Positions 15,621-23,076 of a stretch of 34,647 nucleotides of DNA are shown piece by piece. Origin of the DNA: Firmicutes bacterium UBA6226 (GTDB lineage Bacteria; Bacillota_A; Clostridia; Peptostreptococcales; Acidaminobacteraceae); contig DJWQ01000162.1 of assembly GCA_002441045.1 (NCBI GenBank), forward strand, positions 2,139-36,785. Direction: 5' to 3'. The stretch's first letter is position 1. Every line of letters begins with the position of its first letter. Position numbers and translations under genes: made by a program. A model generated the notes under the pieces. It was not told where the DNA came from and did no database searches. It saw nothing but the letters and a program-made list of their open reading frames with translations.

Positions 15621-16334
15621 TTATGGATTTTGTAAAGCATGTATGATTAAACGATGTGTCGGATTCTTTACAGGATCACAGGTAACCAAGGTTAAAATTT
15701 TATCTTCATTATTTTTATATAAAACAGAAATTTCAGTTGGCTCTACGATAAGAGTCTCATATACTGTGTACTTATAGACCTTATTATCTGTAGTGATTTC
15801 AATAACGTCACCTTTTCCTAACTCGTCTAAGCGGTTAAAAAACAAACCATACGATCTACCTCTATGTCCCGCTATTCCTACATTCCCGATTTCACCAAAG
15901 TCTGAAGTGCCCGCAATTACAGCTGCGCCTCTATTTAAATTTTTATCTGTTGCACCCATTAGTATCGGCATTATCAAGTTAATTTTGGATATTTTTATTT
16001 TCCCTATAACACTTTTGTCTACGGTTTTAACTTTCTCCGTAGTAGCTTCTGTTGATGCCTCTGTTGATTCAATTACATCTGTAGACGTTTCAACTGTCGT
16101 CTCTTCTTCACTCGCTTCTATCGCATCACTCGCTTCATAAATCGCTTGTAAAGCAAGAAAATCTGCCTCGGCTTGTTGATCTGCTTCTTCATTTAAAGTC
16201 AATTGACTGTCATATGCTTCAAGTAATTTGTTTTGCCAATAATCAGCATATAATTTGTCAGCAATTGGGAAAGCAGCAATCCCTAAACCTGCTATAATCA
16301 ATCCTGTGGATAGCCATTTTTTCCAACTTATCAT
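15621..16334 (-). CDS. Sortase, class D-like
   Basis: 237 residues. An N-terminal membrane helix (about 9-27) is followed by a long acidic Glu/Ser/Thr-rich linker to about 105, then the sortase beta-barrel. Catalytic residues are visible: His in GIAGHRGRS, Cys in TLVTCDP and Arg in THRLIIH. The motif pattern fits class D more than A or B; this assignment is by eye. Sortases attach LPXTG-type proteins to the wall or build pili. No substrate with an LPXTG tail is in this window. It is downstream of a 56-residue membrane protein (18-base gap), with AGAGGCAG before its ATG, and ends before the riboswitch promoter. Confidence 0.9.
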   Translation of the reverse strand: MISWKKWLSTGLIIAGLGIAAFPIADKLYADYWQNKLLEAYDSQLTLNEEADQQAEADFLALQAIYEASDAIEASEEETTVETSTDVIESTEASTEATTEKVKTVDKSVIGKIKISKINLIMPILMGATDKNLNRGAAVIAGTSDFGEIGNVGIAGHRGRSYGLFFNRLDELGKGDVIEITTDNKVYKYTVYETLIVEPTEISVLYKNNEDKILTLVTCDPVKNPTHRLIIHALQNP

Positions 16335-16352
16335 AATCTGCCTCTTTCAAAA

Positions 16353-16523
16353 TTAGTCGCCGTAATGACGATAGCTGTCTAAAAACATCAGCATTAATCC
16401 AGAACCAATTCCAAACACACTTAATGCCGTTCTAACATAAGGGTCCATCTGTACATTTTTTGTTATCACAATTAATACTATCGTAAATAGTAATACCTTT
16501 ATACCCATTTTCTTTAGGTTCAA
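16353..16523 (-). CDS. Small membrane protein, 56 residues
   Basis: The likely product begins with a TTG codon at 16523, chosen because GAGGTG lies five bases before it; an in-frame ATG at 16541 lies upstream of that ribosome site, and a later ATG (16508) has none. The protein has two hydrophobic helices (about residues 8-20 and 32-46 by this start) and a short polar tail ending YRHYGD. No family is recognised. It opens an operon with the sortase and may assist it, but that is only context. Confidence 0.6.
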   Translation of the reverse strand: MNLKKMGIKVLLFTIVLIVITKNVQMDPYVRTALSVFGIGSGLMLMFLDSYRHYGD

Positions 16524-16528
16524 AGCGA

Positions 16529-16534
16529 CACCTC
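16529..16534 (-). promoter_or_regulatory. Ribosome site that decides a TTG start
   Basis: GAGGTG five bases before TTG at 16523-16521. It is the only ribosome site at sensible distance from any start codon of this small frame. Confidence 0.55.
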
Positions 16535-16553
16535 TTATCATCTTTATTAATTA

Positions 16554-16583
16554 ACCATATCACAATTGAAAACAAAATGTAAA
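16554..16583 (-). promoter_or_regulatory. Promoter of small protein-sortase operon
   Basis: Minus-strand TTTACA, 18-base spacer, TATGGT, downstream of the terminator-like hairpin at 16582-16608. Confidence 0.5.
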
Positions 16584-16608
16584 GAGGGTGTACTATTGCA
16601 CACCCTTT
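16582..16608 (-). terminator. Terminator-like hairpin at end of redox operon
   Basis: GGGTGT / ACACCC stem; the stop codon of the ATPase gene lies in its loop. The following minus-strand sequence (TCTTTACATTTTG) is only moderately T-rich, so termination may be partial. Confidence 0.45.
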
Positions 16609-17141
16609 ATTTCTTGAAGACCTTCTGTTATATATTCTCTTAACCATGTAATAACGTCAAGATTATTAATCGGAACCCCATCTAGTAACTTTCTAATTTC
16701 CTTTGTGTTTAATGTAAACGTCTCGTTGTTTACAGTGTGTGTGTAAATCATATCCATAGACTCACATGCATTGATAATGGTCACCAACGTTTCCGGCATA
16801 TCCCCTAATGGCACACGATCGATATGACTGTGTTTGAAGACGGCAGTTATTTCAGTTCCAGCGCCAAGTTGTGATTTGATTTCAAAATAACCACCACATT
16901 GCTCAGCAGATGATTTAAAAAGTGGTATTCCCAATCCAACCTTTCGTGTCGTTCGAGTTGTATAAAAAGGATCGATTACCCTTCTAACGGTCTCCGCATC
17001 CATTCCAATACCGTCGTCCTTAATTTTAATCGTCAAACGGTCTGCCGCCATATCTTCAATTACGACAATTCTTAAACACTCCGCTTTAGCTGAAATTGAA
17101 TTTTGTGCAATATCCAAAATGTGTAAAGAAAGCTCCCTCAT
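16593..17141 (-). CDS. Histidine kinase-type ATPase domain protein
   Basis: 182 residues. It has a GHKL ATP fold without any sensor or dimerisation domain: N-box ILDIAQNSISA (about 8-18), G1 box KDDGIGMD, F-like segment FYTTRTTRKVGLGIPLF, and GAGTEI near residue 100. The last 70 residues are a different domain with no motif that I recognise. Proteins of this type beside clostridial hydrogenase genes have been annotated only as ATP-binding domain proteins. The start overlaps the previous stop by four bases (ATGA). It is the last gene of the six-gene operon. Confidence 0.8.
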   Translation of the reverse strand: MRELSLHILDIAQNSISAKAECLRIVVIEDMAADRLTIKIKDDGIGMDAETVRRVIDPFYTTRTTRKVGLGIPLFKSSAEQCGGYFEIKSQLGAGTEITAVFKHSHIDRVPLGDMPETLVTIINACESMDMIYTHTVNNETFTLNTKEIRKLLDGVPINNLDVITWLREYITEGLQEIKGVQ

Positions 17142-17842
17142 AATACCTTCCCCAATAAATAATCAATAACTGCTGAACAACTTCTTTCATTTAATTCCAT
17201 AGAATGAACGGGTTCACTAATTTGCTCTAAATAATGTGCATCAGAATTATAGATAATCTGATAATCGTTTGTCAAACCATCCGATATTGGACTGTTTACA
17301 TGTACTTCAACGGTTTTAAATCCTAATGACTCAGGTATAAATCCTAAATTGACGAGTATGCTATTTGATGCTTTATTAATATGTGCAGGAACAACGCATC
17401 CAAAATGCTTTTCTACCAAAGCTTTAACTGCTTCAATTGATAAATCCACCGACATCATAAGCGCTCTTAACTCTTCTCCAATTTGTTCATCATTTTCATT
17501 TAATATGAGCTGATGTCCAAATAACTTAGGTTTATTTAGTATTGGTGTCTTATAAGTTATTAGCACTTCATTAAATTCAAGAAGATCCGATAAACTTCTA
17601 AAGTAGCAAAGTACATGAACCTCTTCTTTTGTTTGAATTTCCATACCAGGAACCAACAGAATATTAAATCTCTCTGCAACTTGAGCAATCGCTTCAAGAT
17701 TGTCACAAGCGTTGTGATCTGTCACTGCAATTATGTCTAATCCTTTTATGTGCGCCATTCCCACGATATTATTAGGCGTCATATCCTCACTACCACACGG
17801 CGATAGACATGAATGTATGTGCAAATCATAGTAAAGTTTCAC
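17138..17842 (-). CDS. PHP-domain protein of hydrogenase-linked operon
   Basis: 234 residues with PHP metal motifs: YDLHIHSCLSPCG (about 5-17), AVTDHN (39-44), PGMEIQTKEEVH (64-75) and IIYNSDAH (196-203), so metal and phosphoesterase chemistry is likely. Compared with DNA-polymerase-type PHP domains it is compact and stands alone. The GTG start overlaps the previous stop codon (TAGTG), supported by the continuous reading pattern; no separate ribosome site is needed. It is the second PHP gene of the window, not closely similar by eye to the one at 3138-3860. Its partners suggest that it acts in signalling or nucleotide turnover rather than in histidine synthesis. Confidence 0.82.
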   Translation of the reverse strand: MKLYYDLHIHSCLSPCGSEDMTPNNIVGMAHIKGLDIIAVTDHNACDNLEAIAQVAERFNILLVPGMEIQTKEEVHVLCYFRSLSDLLEFNEVLITYKTPILNKPKLFGHQLILNENDEQIGEELRALMMSVDLSIEAVKALVEKHFGCVVPAHINKASNSILVNLGFIPESLGFKTVEVHVNSPISDGLTNDYQIIYNSDAHYLEQISEPVHSMELNERSCSAVIDYLLGKVL

Positions 17843-18174
17843 TATTTTACTCCAGCTTCATATAAAATCTTAAAAATTTCAAAAGAATCTAGCTCTGTTG
17901 AAAGAATAACAACTTCTTGCTCATTTGCTTTTTCCAAAATTTCTTGTTCAACTTTAATCCCTTCCGGAATAATAATACAAGCAAAGTCTAATAATGAAGC
18001 GACTGCCAAAATATTATTGTGTGTTTGAACTGTAATCCAAGCGGTATCGTGCTTACCCTTTGCCATTACCCAACTTAACAAGTCACATGAATATGCATTT
18101 TCAATTTTTCTATCTAAATTCTCTCCTGATAAGTGTTTAAAACCAAACTTTTCAATCAATTCTTTTACAAACAT
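17842..18174 (-). CDS. DRTGG-domain-like protein (operon copy 2)
   Basis: 110 residues with a DRTGG/HPr-kinase-like regulatory fold: ENAYSCDLLSWVMA (about 26-39), WITVQTHNNILAVASLLDFACIIIPEG (46-72), then VILSTELDSFEIFKILYEAG. In this family the small domain occurs in phosphotransacetylases and beside CBS domains, and probably binds a nucleotide. No catalytic residues are visible. It follows the hydrogenase-like gene by 51 bases and overlaps the PHP gene by one base. The operon carries a related second copy at 19989-20336, so the two may pair. Confidence 0.72.
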   Translation of the reverse strand: MFVKELIEKFGFKHLSGENLDRKIENAYSCDLLSWVMAKGKHDTAWITVQTHNNILAVASLLDFACIIIPEGIKVEQEILEKANEQEVVILSTELDSFEIFKILYEAGVK

Positions 18175-18225
18175 CTCTATACTCCTCAGCCTAAAATTAT
18201 AATTTATGAATCACTTGTAATAACA

Positions 18226-19470
18226 TTAGCCTTTAGACTGAGTTTTTAACAAGACACAATCTTCTAGCTTTGCATTGCCACTGACGATGTCCTCGGCGAG
18301 AACTCTACAGTTTGGTGCGCCACAGGCACCACAATTGATACCGGGCAACATCTGAGTATACTCTTCTATTTTTGCCATTTTTTCTAGTGCCCGTTTAAAA
18401 TCAGTATCTAATTTGAAAATCGGCATTGGTTTAATTGGTGTATCCCATTCCATATTTTCTGGAATTAAATCAATATCAATGGTAATAGGTTCATCCATTC
18501 CATATTTTTTTGTTAATTTTCTAACGCGATTCTTGCCAATAAACGTGTTTTCAACATTTAATGGCCCTCCGACACATCCGTTGACACAAGCATATCCTTC
18601 AAAGAAATCTAAAGAATTGAGCTTACCAATCTCCATTGACTCAAGTACCTTTATAACTTCATCAATACCATCTACGGCGATATAATCATCAATTTCCATG
18701 GCATAGCTTTGTCCACCAACTCTTGCCCAACCAATCCCTTTTCCAGTTGAACGCTGAAGCGGTTTTAAGTCCGTCACCTTATCGATTATTTTCATTACTT
18801 TGTAATAGATTTCTTCTGTGGACACGGCTTCATCAATACTTGATTTATCTATGCCAATTGGGTTTTTTATACTTGTTATTTTTGCTGGACACGGTGAAAT
18901 ATAGATTATACCGATTTCATCTTCTGCATAGCCTTCTTGAATTAATCTTCTTCTCACATGTCTTGCTGCTATTTCCATAGGTGCTTCAAGTTTTATGATA
19001 TGATCAATTAAAGCTGGATATTTTATTTGAATTAGTCGTGTAATTACAGGGCAATACGTCGATATTAAAGGTTTGTTGATATGCTTTTTTTCAAGCATTG
19101 ATTTCTCATAAACTGCTAGAATTTCAGCGGCATGTGCCGTGTCATACACTTCATCAAATCCTAATTTCAACAATGCATTGTATACCTTATTTGTATCATA
19201 CTCTTCCGCAAATTGACCATAAAATGAAATCGACGGAAGTGCAACTGTGTACTTGTAGTTGTTCAGAGTATCTATCGAACTGACAAGTGCGCCTTTTGCA
19301 TGATAAGGGCAAACTCTTAAGCATTCCCCACAATCAATGCAACGATCTTGAATGATTCGTGCTTTACCGTCGATGATTCTAATGGCTTGTGTCGGACATC
19401 GATCAAGACAGTGTGTGCATCCATTACAGTAGTCTTTTTCGAGCACTACTGAATGCCAGTATTCTCTCAT
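18226..19470 (-). CDS. Hydrogenase-like iron-sulfur protein with degenerate H-cluster motifs
   Basis: 414 residues. N-terminal part: two 4Fe-4S motifs, CNGCTHCLDRCP (15-26) and CIDCGECLRVCP (44-55). Middle: [FeFe] hydrogenase large-subunit fold, but active-site motifs differ from catalytic enzymes: STYCPVI in place of TSCCPxW, SPCPAKI in place of MPCxxK, and GYACVNGCVGGP in place of MACPGGCxxGGG. C-terminal: CGACGAPNC, an extra iron-sulfur domain. This matches the small-domain group D or sensory-like hydrogenase relatives, so a redox sensor is more likely than H2 turnover. The frame is open to a TTG at 19482, but ATG 19470 has GGAGGT four bases upstream. It sits between regulators of the RsbW and DRTGG types. 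Confidence 0.85.
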   Translation of the reverse strand: MREYWHSVVLEKDYCNGCTHCLDRCPTQAIRIIDGKARIIQDRCIDCGECLRVCPYHAKGALVSSIDTLNNYKYTVALPSISFYGQFAEEYDTNKVYNALLKLGFDEVYDTAHAAEILAVYEKSMLEKKHINKPLISTYCPVITRLIQIKYPALIDHIIKLEAPMEIAARHVRRRLIQEGYAEDEIGIIYISPCPAKITSIKNPIGIDKSSIDEAVSTEEIYYKVMKIIDKVTDLKPLQRSTGKGIGWARVGGQSYAMEIDDYIAVDGIDEVIKVLESMEIGKLNSLDFFEGYACVNGCVGGPLNVENTFIGKNRVRKLTKKYGMDEPITIDIDLIPENMEWDTPIKPMPIFKLDTDFKRALEKMAKIEEYTQMLPGINCGACGAPNCRVLAEDIVSGNAKLEDCVLLKTQSKG

Positions 19471-19493
19471 TATTACCTCCAAGTGAGGACTGA

Positions 19494-19940
19494 TTAGTAG
19501 GTGACGACCATCTTAATTTGAGTACCAACGCCAAAAGTTGATTCAATGATAAACTCGTCGCTCACTTTTTCCATGTTTGGCAAGCCCATACCTGCACCAA
19601 ACCCCATTTCTCTTGCGACAGCAGTGGCAGTTGAAAACCCCTTTGTCATCGCAAGATCAATATTTTCAATTCCTGGGCCAACATCTTCAACGTATATTTC
19701 GATACAGTCGGGCTTTATGTATACGTCAATCGTACCACCCAACGAGTGAATGACTAAATTAATTTCTGCTTCATAAGTTGCAATTGCAATTCTTCTAAGA
19801 ATATTTGCATCAATAGCCAATTGTCTAAGCATATTCTTAATCTTACTAGAAGCCTCACCAGCTCTTGAAAAGTCATCTTTTAATATCTCGTAGTGAAGTT
19901 TCATAGCAACGTTTGATTCGTTTCTCATATAGGCGTTCAT
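19494..19940 (-). CDS. RsbW/SpoIIAB-type anti-sigma-like ATPase
   Basis: 148 residues of the GHKL fold: N-box ATYEAEINLVIHS (about 54-66), G1 box VEDVGPGIENI, and a clear GFGAGMGLPNMEKVSD (G2, near 112-127). It resembles RsbT/RsbW and SpoIIAB proteins that bind a partner and hydrolyse ATP; no sigma factor or antagonist gene is in the window. In Clostridia such ATPases sit near hydrogenase-like genes. It may phosphorylate or switch a partner according to the redox signal of the neighbour at 18226-19470. A weak AAGGGG lies 11 bases before the ATG; the next in-frame ATG has no ribosome site. Confidence 0.82.
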   Translation of the reverse strand: MNAYMRNESNVAMKLHYEILKDDFSRAGEASSKIKNMLRQLAIDANILRRIAIATYEAEINLVIHSLGGTIDVYIKPDCIEIYVEDVGPGIENIDLAMTKGFSTATAVAREMGFGAGMGLPNMEKVSDEFIIESTFGVGTQIKMVVTY

Positions 19941-19988
19941 AAATCTCAGATCCCCTTGCCTCTGTAGATTAGTATTACGGTTGACTGA

Positions 19989-20336
19989 TTAAATGGATAT
20001 GCCTCTTAATCCATTGTTATATAGTATACCTGAAACGGTAAATAAAGACTCTCTTGTTGACATTAGCAGTATTTTTTTATCTTCTGCTAGGTTGATCATT
20101 TCATTACATGGTTTCTTGCCTCTTACGAAAAGGATTGCCTTTAAATCAAGCATCTCAGCCGTTCTGATTACCTGCTGATTCGTCAGACCTGTAATTAATA
20201 AAGTGTCATCTTCCACATAAGCTAACACGTCACTCATTAAGTCGGAACCAAAAGCCGTATTGATTTCCAGTTCAAGACCAGGTTCATATGCTAAAACATC
20301 TGCTTTAATTATCTCTTTGATGTATTTTAAGTGCAT
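19989..20336 (-). CDS. DRTGG-domain-like protein (operon copy 1)
   Basis: 115 residues with the DRTGG-type fold: INTAFGSDLMSDVLAYVEDDT (about 25-45), LLITGLTNQQVIRTAEMLDLKAILFVRG, then IINLAED-like KKILLMSTRESLF. It is the first gene of the redox operon. Two ATG codons lie in a row; I use the second (20336), which is five bases from AGGAGG, while the first is only two bases away. Homologous to the 110-residue protein at 17842-18174 in general plan. It probably binds a small ligand such as an adenine nucleotide; no catalytic motif is visible. Confidence 0.72.
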   Translation of the reverse strand: MHLKYIKEIIKADVLAYEPGLELEINTAFGSDLMSDVLAYVEDDTLLITGLTNQQVIRTAEMLDLKAILFVRGKKPCNEMINLAEDKKILLMSTRESLFTVSGILYNNGLRGISI

Positions 20337-20356
20337 CATTGCCTCCTATAACCCAA

Positions 20357-20374
20357 AAGTTAATTATTTAACAA
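20357..20374. promoter_or_regulatory. Rex-box-like operator of redox operon
   Basis: Minus-strand TTGTTAAATAATTAACTT matches the clostridial Rex consensus TTGTTAANNNNTTAACAA at 12 of 14 defined positions. It begins 11 bases after the -10, where a repressor would block transcription start. Rex senses NADH/NAD+. Confidence 0.65.
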
Positions 20375-20385
20375 TTAACACTTAC

Positions 20386-20414
20386 ATTATAGCATCTTTA
20401 CATTCTGAGTTCAA
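20386..20414 (-). promoter_or_regulatory. SigmaA promoter of redox operon
   Basis: Minus-strand TTGAAC, 17-base spacer, TATAAT with a TGC extension. The -35 lies inside the 3' end of tmk. Confidence 0.78.
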
Positions 20415-21030
20415 TTTCTTTTATTACAGCTTTTGTGACCGCTTCTACAGATTGATTTGCATCAATCGTCACGATACGTTTGGGAAAGCGTTCAACTAAG
20501 CTTAAATAGCCTTCTCTTACGCGTTCATGAAAGTGAAGCCCCTCCAAATCAAGCTTATTGATCTCACGATCTGGATTCTGTGCAATCCGATCTAAACCCA
20601 CTTTAGGGTCAACATCGAGATACAATGTCAAGTCTGGTAAAAAGCCCTCTGTCGCAAACAAGTTCATATTATAGACCTCATCTATACCAATTCCTCTAAC
20701 ATAGCCTTGATAGACCATAGACGAATCAACAAATCGATCGATAATCACCAGCTTACCTTGCTTAACTGCAGGTTTCACTTTTTCAACCAAATGCTGTCTT
20801 CTAGCCGCTGCAAACAAAAGTGCTTCTGTTCGAACATCCATTTCAGGCAAATTTTTATCTAAAGTAATGCTTCGAATTTGTTCAGAAATTCTAACACCAC
20901 CTGGTTCTCTTGTAATAATAAAAGGAAGGCTCAAGTCTTGAAAATAAACCGCAATCTGCTCAATAACAGTTGATTTGCCCGCACCGTCTCCACCTTCTAT
21001 AGATATGACTAAAGGTTTCTTGTTAAACAT
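20398..21030 (-). CDS. tmk: Thymidylate kinase
   Basis: Tmk phosphorylates dTMP to dTDP for DNA synthesis. 210 residues with P-loop IEGGDGAGKST (about 11-21), the DRx substrate motif in IIDRFVDSSMVYQG (near 94-107), ITREPGG and RRQHL for dTMP and the lid. Length is typical. GAGGAG is seven bases before the ATG. Between it and hydA stands a strong terminator. Its 3' end carries the promoter of the following redox operon. No holB or psp gene is beside it, unlike many Firmicutes. Confidence 0.96.
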   Translation of the reverse strand: MFNKKPLVISIEGGDGAGKSTVIEQIAVYFQDLSLPFIITREPGGVRISEQIRSITLDKNLPEMDVRTEALLFAAARRQHLVEKVKPAVKQGKLVIIDRFVDSSMVYQGYVRGIGIDEVYNMNLFATEGFLPDLTLYLDVDPKVGLDRIAQNPDREINKLDLEGLHFHERVREGYLSLVERFPKRIVTIDANQSVEAVTKAVIKEIELRM

Positions 21031-21195
21031 GTTTTGCTCCTCGTTTTTAATTTACGTACATTACCATTTTAAACTATTTTGCCTTGCTTTACTATAGTTA
21101 AAGTCTAGGCTTAAGCCATACTTATATCAAATCATATCATTTCTAAAAAAATCTTCAGTCTTAGAGTCCATAAATTTACCTTAAGCGATTTACGA

Positions 21196-21240
21196 CAAAA
21201 TAAAAACCTGCAACTACATGTTGTCATGTAATTGCAGGTG
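21196..21240 (-). terminator. Rho-independent terminator after hydA
   Basis: Minus-strand ACCTGCAATTACATG-ACAA-CATGTAGTTGCAGGT (15-base stem) followed by TTTTATTTTG. It ends the hydrogenase operon 47 bases past hydA. Between it and tmk there is a perfect GGCTTAAGCC palindrome (21108-21117) and weak promoter matches. Confidence 0.92.
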
Positions 21241-21286
21241 ATTTAACGATAACTTGTCATAGTCAAGGTTTGACCAAGAGTTATTA

Positions 21287-23038
21287 TTATTTGTTTAATG
21301 GGAATTTTTCTCTAGCAACATAGTGCGTATGAAGTAATTCATGCGCTTTATGGCTATTTGGTTTACCAAGATACTCATCGTATAAGCGTTTGATCTCTGG
21401 ATTTTTATGAGATTTTCTTACAGTTAAAGCAGCATCTTCTGAATAAAGTGCTTTTGCTCTTTCTGCTCTTATATCGATTACATTTCTAACGTTAGCTGGT
21501 TGAATTGGCTGTCCACCACCATTTACACAACCGCCAGGGCAAGCCATAACTTCGATAAAGTGGTAATCTGCTTCGCCATTTTTAATTTTATCAAGTAAGA
21601 TACCAGCGTTTGTTGTATTGTGCGCAACCGCAACCTTAATATCCATACCAGCAACGTTAACCGTAGCTTCTTTGATACCTTCGATACCACGAACTGCAGT
21701 ATAGTCAACGTTTTCAAGATCTTGACCGCTTAACACATCAGCAACCGTTCTGATCGCTGCTTCCATAACGCCACCAGTCGCCCCGAAGATTACGCCAGCA
21801 CCTGAATAGTCGCCCATGAATGCATCGAAAGTACCTTCTTCTAATTTATCAAACTCAAGTCTAGCTTCTTTAATCATCAGTGCAAGTTCACGAGTTGTAA
21901 TTGATACATCTACGTCTCTATATCCATTAACTTCAAGTTCTGGTCTTACGATTTCTGACTTTTTAGAAGTACATGGCATTACAGAAATTACGAGGATATC
22001 TTTTGGATCGATACCGTGTTTTTCAGCATAGTAGCTTTTTGCTAATGCACCAAACATATTTTGTGGTGATTTACATGTTGAAAGGTGTGGTAAAAGATCT
22101 GGATAGTTAAACTCGATATATCTTACCCAACCTGGCGAACATGATGTGATCATCGGTAAAACGCCACCGTTTTGTAGTCTGTGAAGTAACTCTGTACCCT
22201 CTTCCATAATCGTAACATCAGCAGCCCAGTTTGTATCGAAAATCTTGTCAAAGCCAAGTCTTCTTAACGCTGTAGCTAATTTACCAGTTACGTTTGTACC
22301 GATTGGGTATCCAAACTCTTCACCTAGTGCTGCTCTTACAGCTGGAGCTGATTGAACGATAACGTGTTTAGATTTATCTTCAAGTGCTGCCCATACTTTA
22401 TCGATAGCAGATTTCTCTGTTAAAGCACCTACTGGACAAGTTACCATACATTGACCACAGTAAATACATGGTACATCTTTCATGCTCATTTCAAACGCAG
22501 GTCCTACAGTTGTTTTGAAGCCTCTGTTTAAGAAATCTAAGATACCGATGCCTTGAACATTTTTACATGCGCTTACACAACGACCGCAAAGAATACATTT
22601 GCTTGAATCTCTTACGATTGAAGGAGAAAGATCATCAAAAGATGGCTCTCTTTTTTCGCCTTCATAAGGGATTGTTCTGATGCTTAATTCTTCAGAAAGT
22701 GATTGTAATTCGCAGTTTTTGCTTCTTACGCATGTTGTACACTCTCTGTTATGGTTAGCAAGTAATAATTCTACTGTATTTTTTCTAGCTTTTCTAACTC
22801 TTGTATTGTTAGTGTTAACTACCATGCCTTCACGAACTGGAAGCACACATGAAGCTTGAAGTGCTCTAGCACCTTCCACTTCAACAACACAAACACGACA
22901 AGCGCCAACTTCATTGATATCTTTAAGGAAGCAAAGAGTTGGAATATCGATACCAACTGTTCTAGCAGCTTCTAATACTGTTAAGTTACTTGGTACTTCA
23001 TATTGAATACCGTTTATAGATAAACTTACATTACTCAC
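21287..23038 (-). CDS. hydA: [FeFe] hydrogenase, catalytic subunit HydA
   Basis: 583 residues, the catalytic subunit of a multimeric NAD-linked hydrogenase. N-terminal 2Fe-2S (Cys36, 47, 50, 64), His-ligated 4Fe-4S (His96, Cys100, 103, 109), two 4Fe-4S in C148ILCGRC and C191IYCGQCMVTCP, then the H-cluster domain: L1 TSCSPGW, L2 MPCTSKKSE, L3 MACPGGCVNGGGQP. L1 has Ser where the prototype TSCCP has Cys, a variant I recall from multisubunit enzymes. The fold is complete, and DKxx-type ends are normal. It ends the operon hydC, the ferredoxin-like gene, hydB, hydA. It should exchange electrons among NADH, ferredoxin and protons in the cytoplasm, with the H-cluster built by HydEFG encoded elsewhere. 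Confidence 0.95.
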   Translation of the reverse strand: MSNVSLSINGIQYEVPSNLTVLEAARTVGIDIPTLCFLKDINEVGACRVCVVEVEGARALQASCVLPVREGMVVNTNNTRVRKARKNTVELLLANHNRECTTCVRSKNCELQSLSEELSIRTIPYEGEKREPSFDDLSPSIVRDSSKCILCGRCVSACKNVQGIGILDFLNRGFKTTVGPAFEMSMKDVPCIYCGQCMVTCPVGALTEKSAIDKVWAALEDKSKHVIVQSAPAVRAALGEEFGYPIGTNVTGKLATALRRLGFDKIFDTNWAADVTIMEEGTELLHRLQNGGVLPMITSCSPGWVRYIEFNYPDLLPHLSTCKSPQNMFGALAKSYYAEKHGIDPKDILVISVMPCTSKKSEIVRPELEVNGYRDVDVSITTRELALMIKEARLEFDKLEEGTFDAFMGDYSGAGVIFGATGGVMEAAIRTVADVLSGQDLENVDYTAVRGIEGIKEATVNVAGMDIKVAVAHNTTNAGILLDKIKNGEADYHFIEVMACPGGCVNGGGQPIQPANVRNVIDIRAERAKALYSEDAALTVRKSHKNPEIKRLYDEYLGKPNSHKAHELLHTHYVAREKFPLNK

Positions 23039-23076
23039 GATAAGTACACCTCTTTCATATAATCTTTGTTGTCCAA

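Noticed and set aside
21108..21117. GGCTTAAGCC palindrome before tmk as an operator
   Set aside because: Only 10 bases and no convincing promoter overlap; chance is a sufficient explanation.
21523..21717. Minus-strand frame within hydA
   Set aside because: Shadow frame of hydA; the hydrogenase motifs fix the correct frame.
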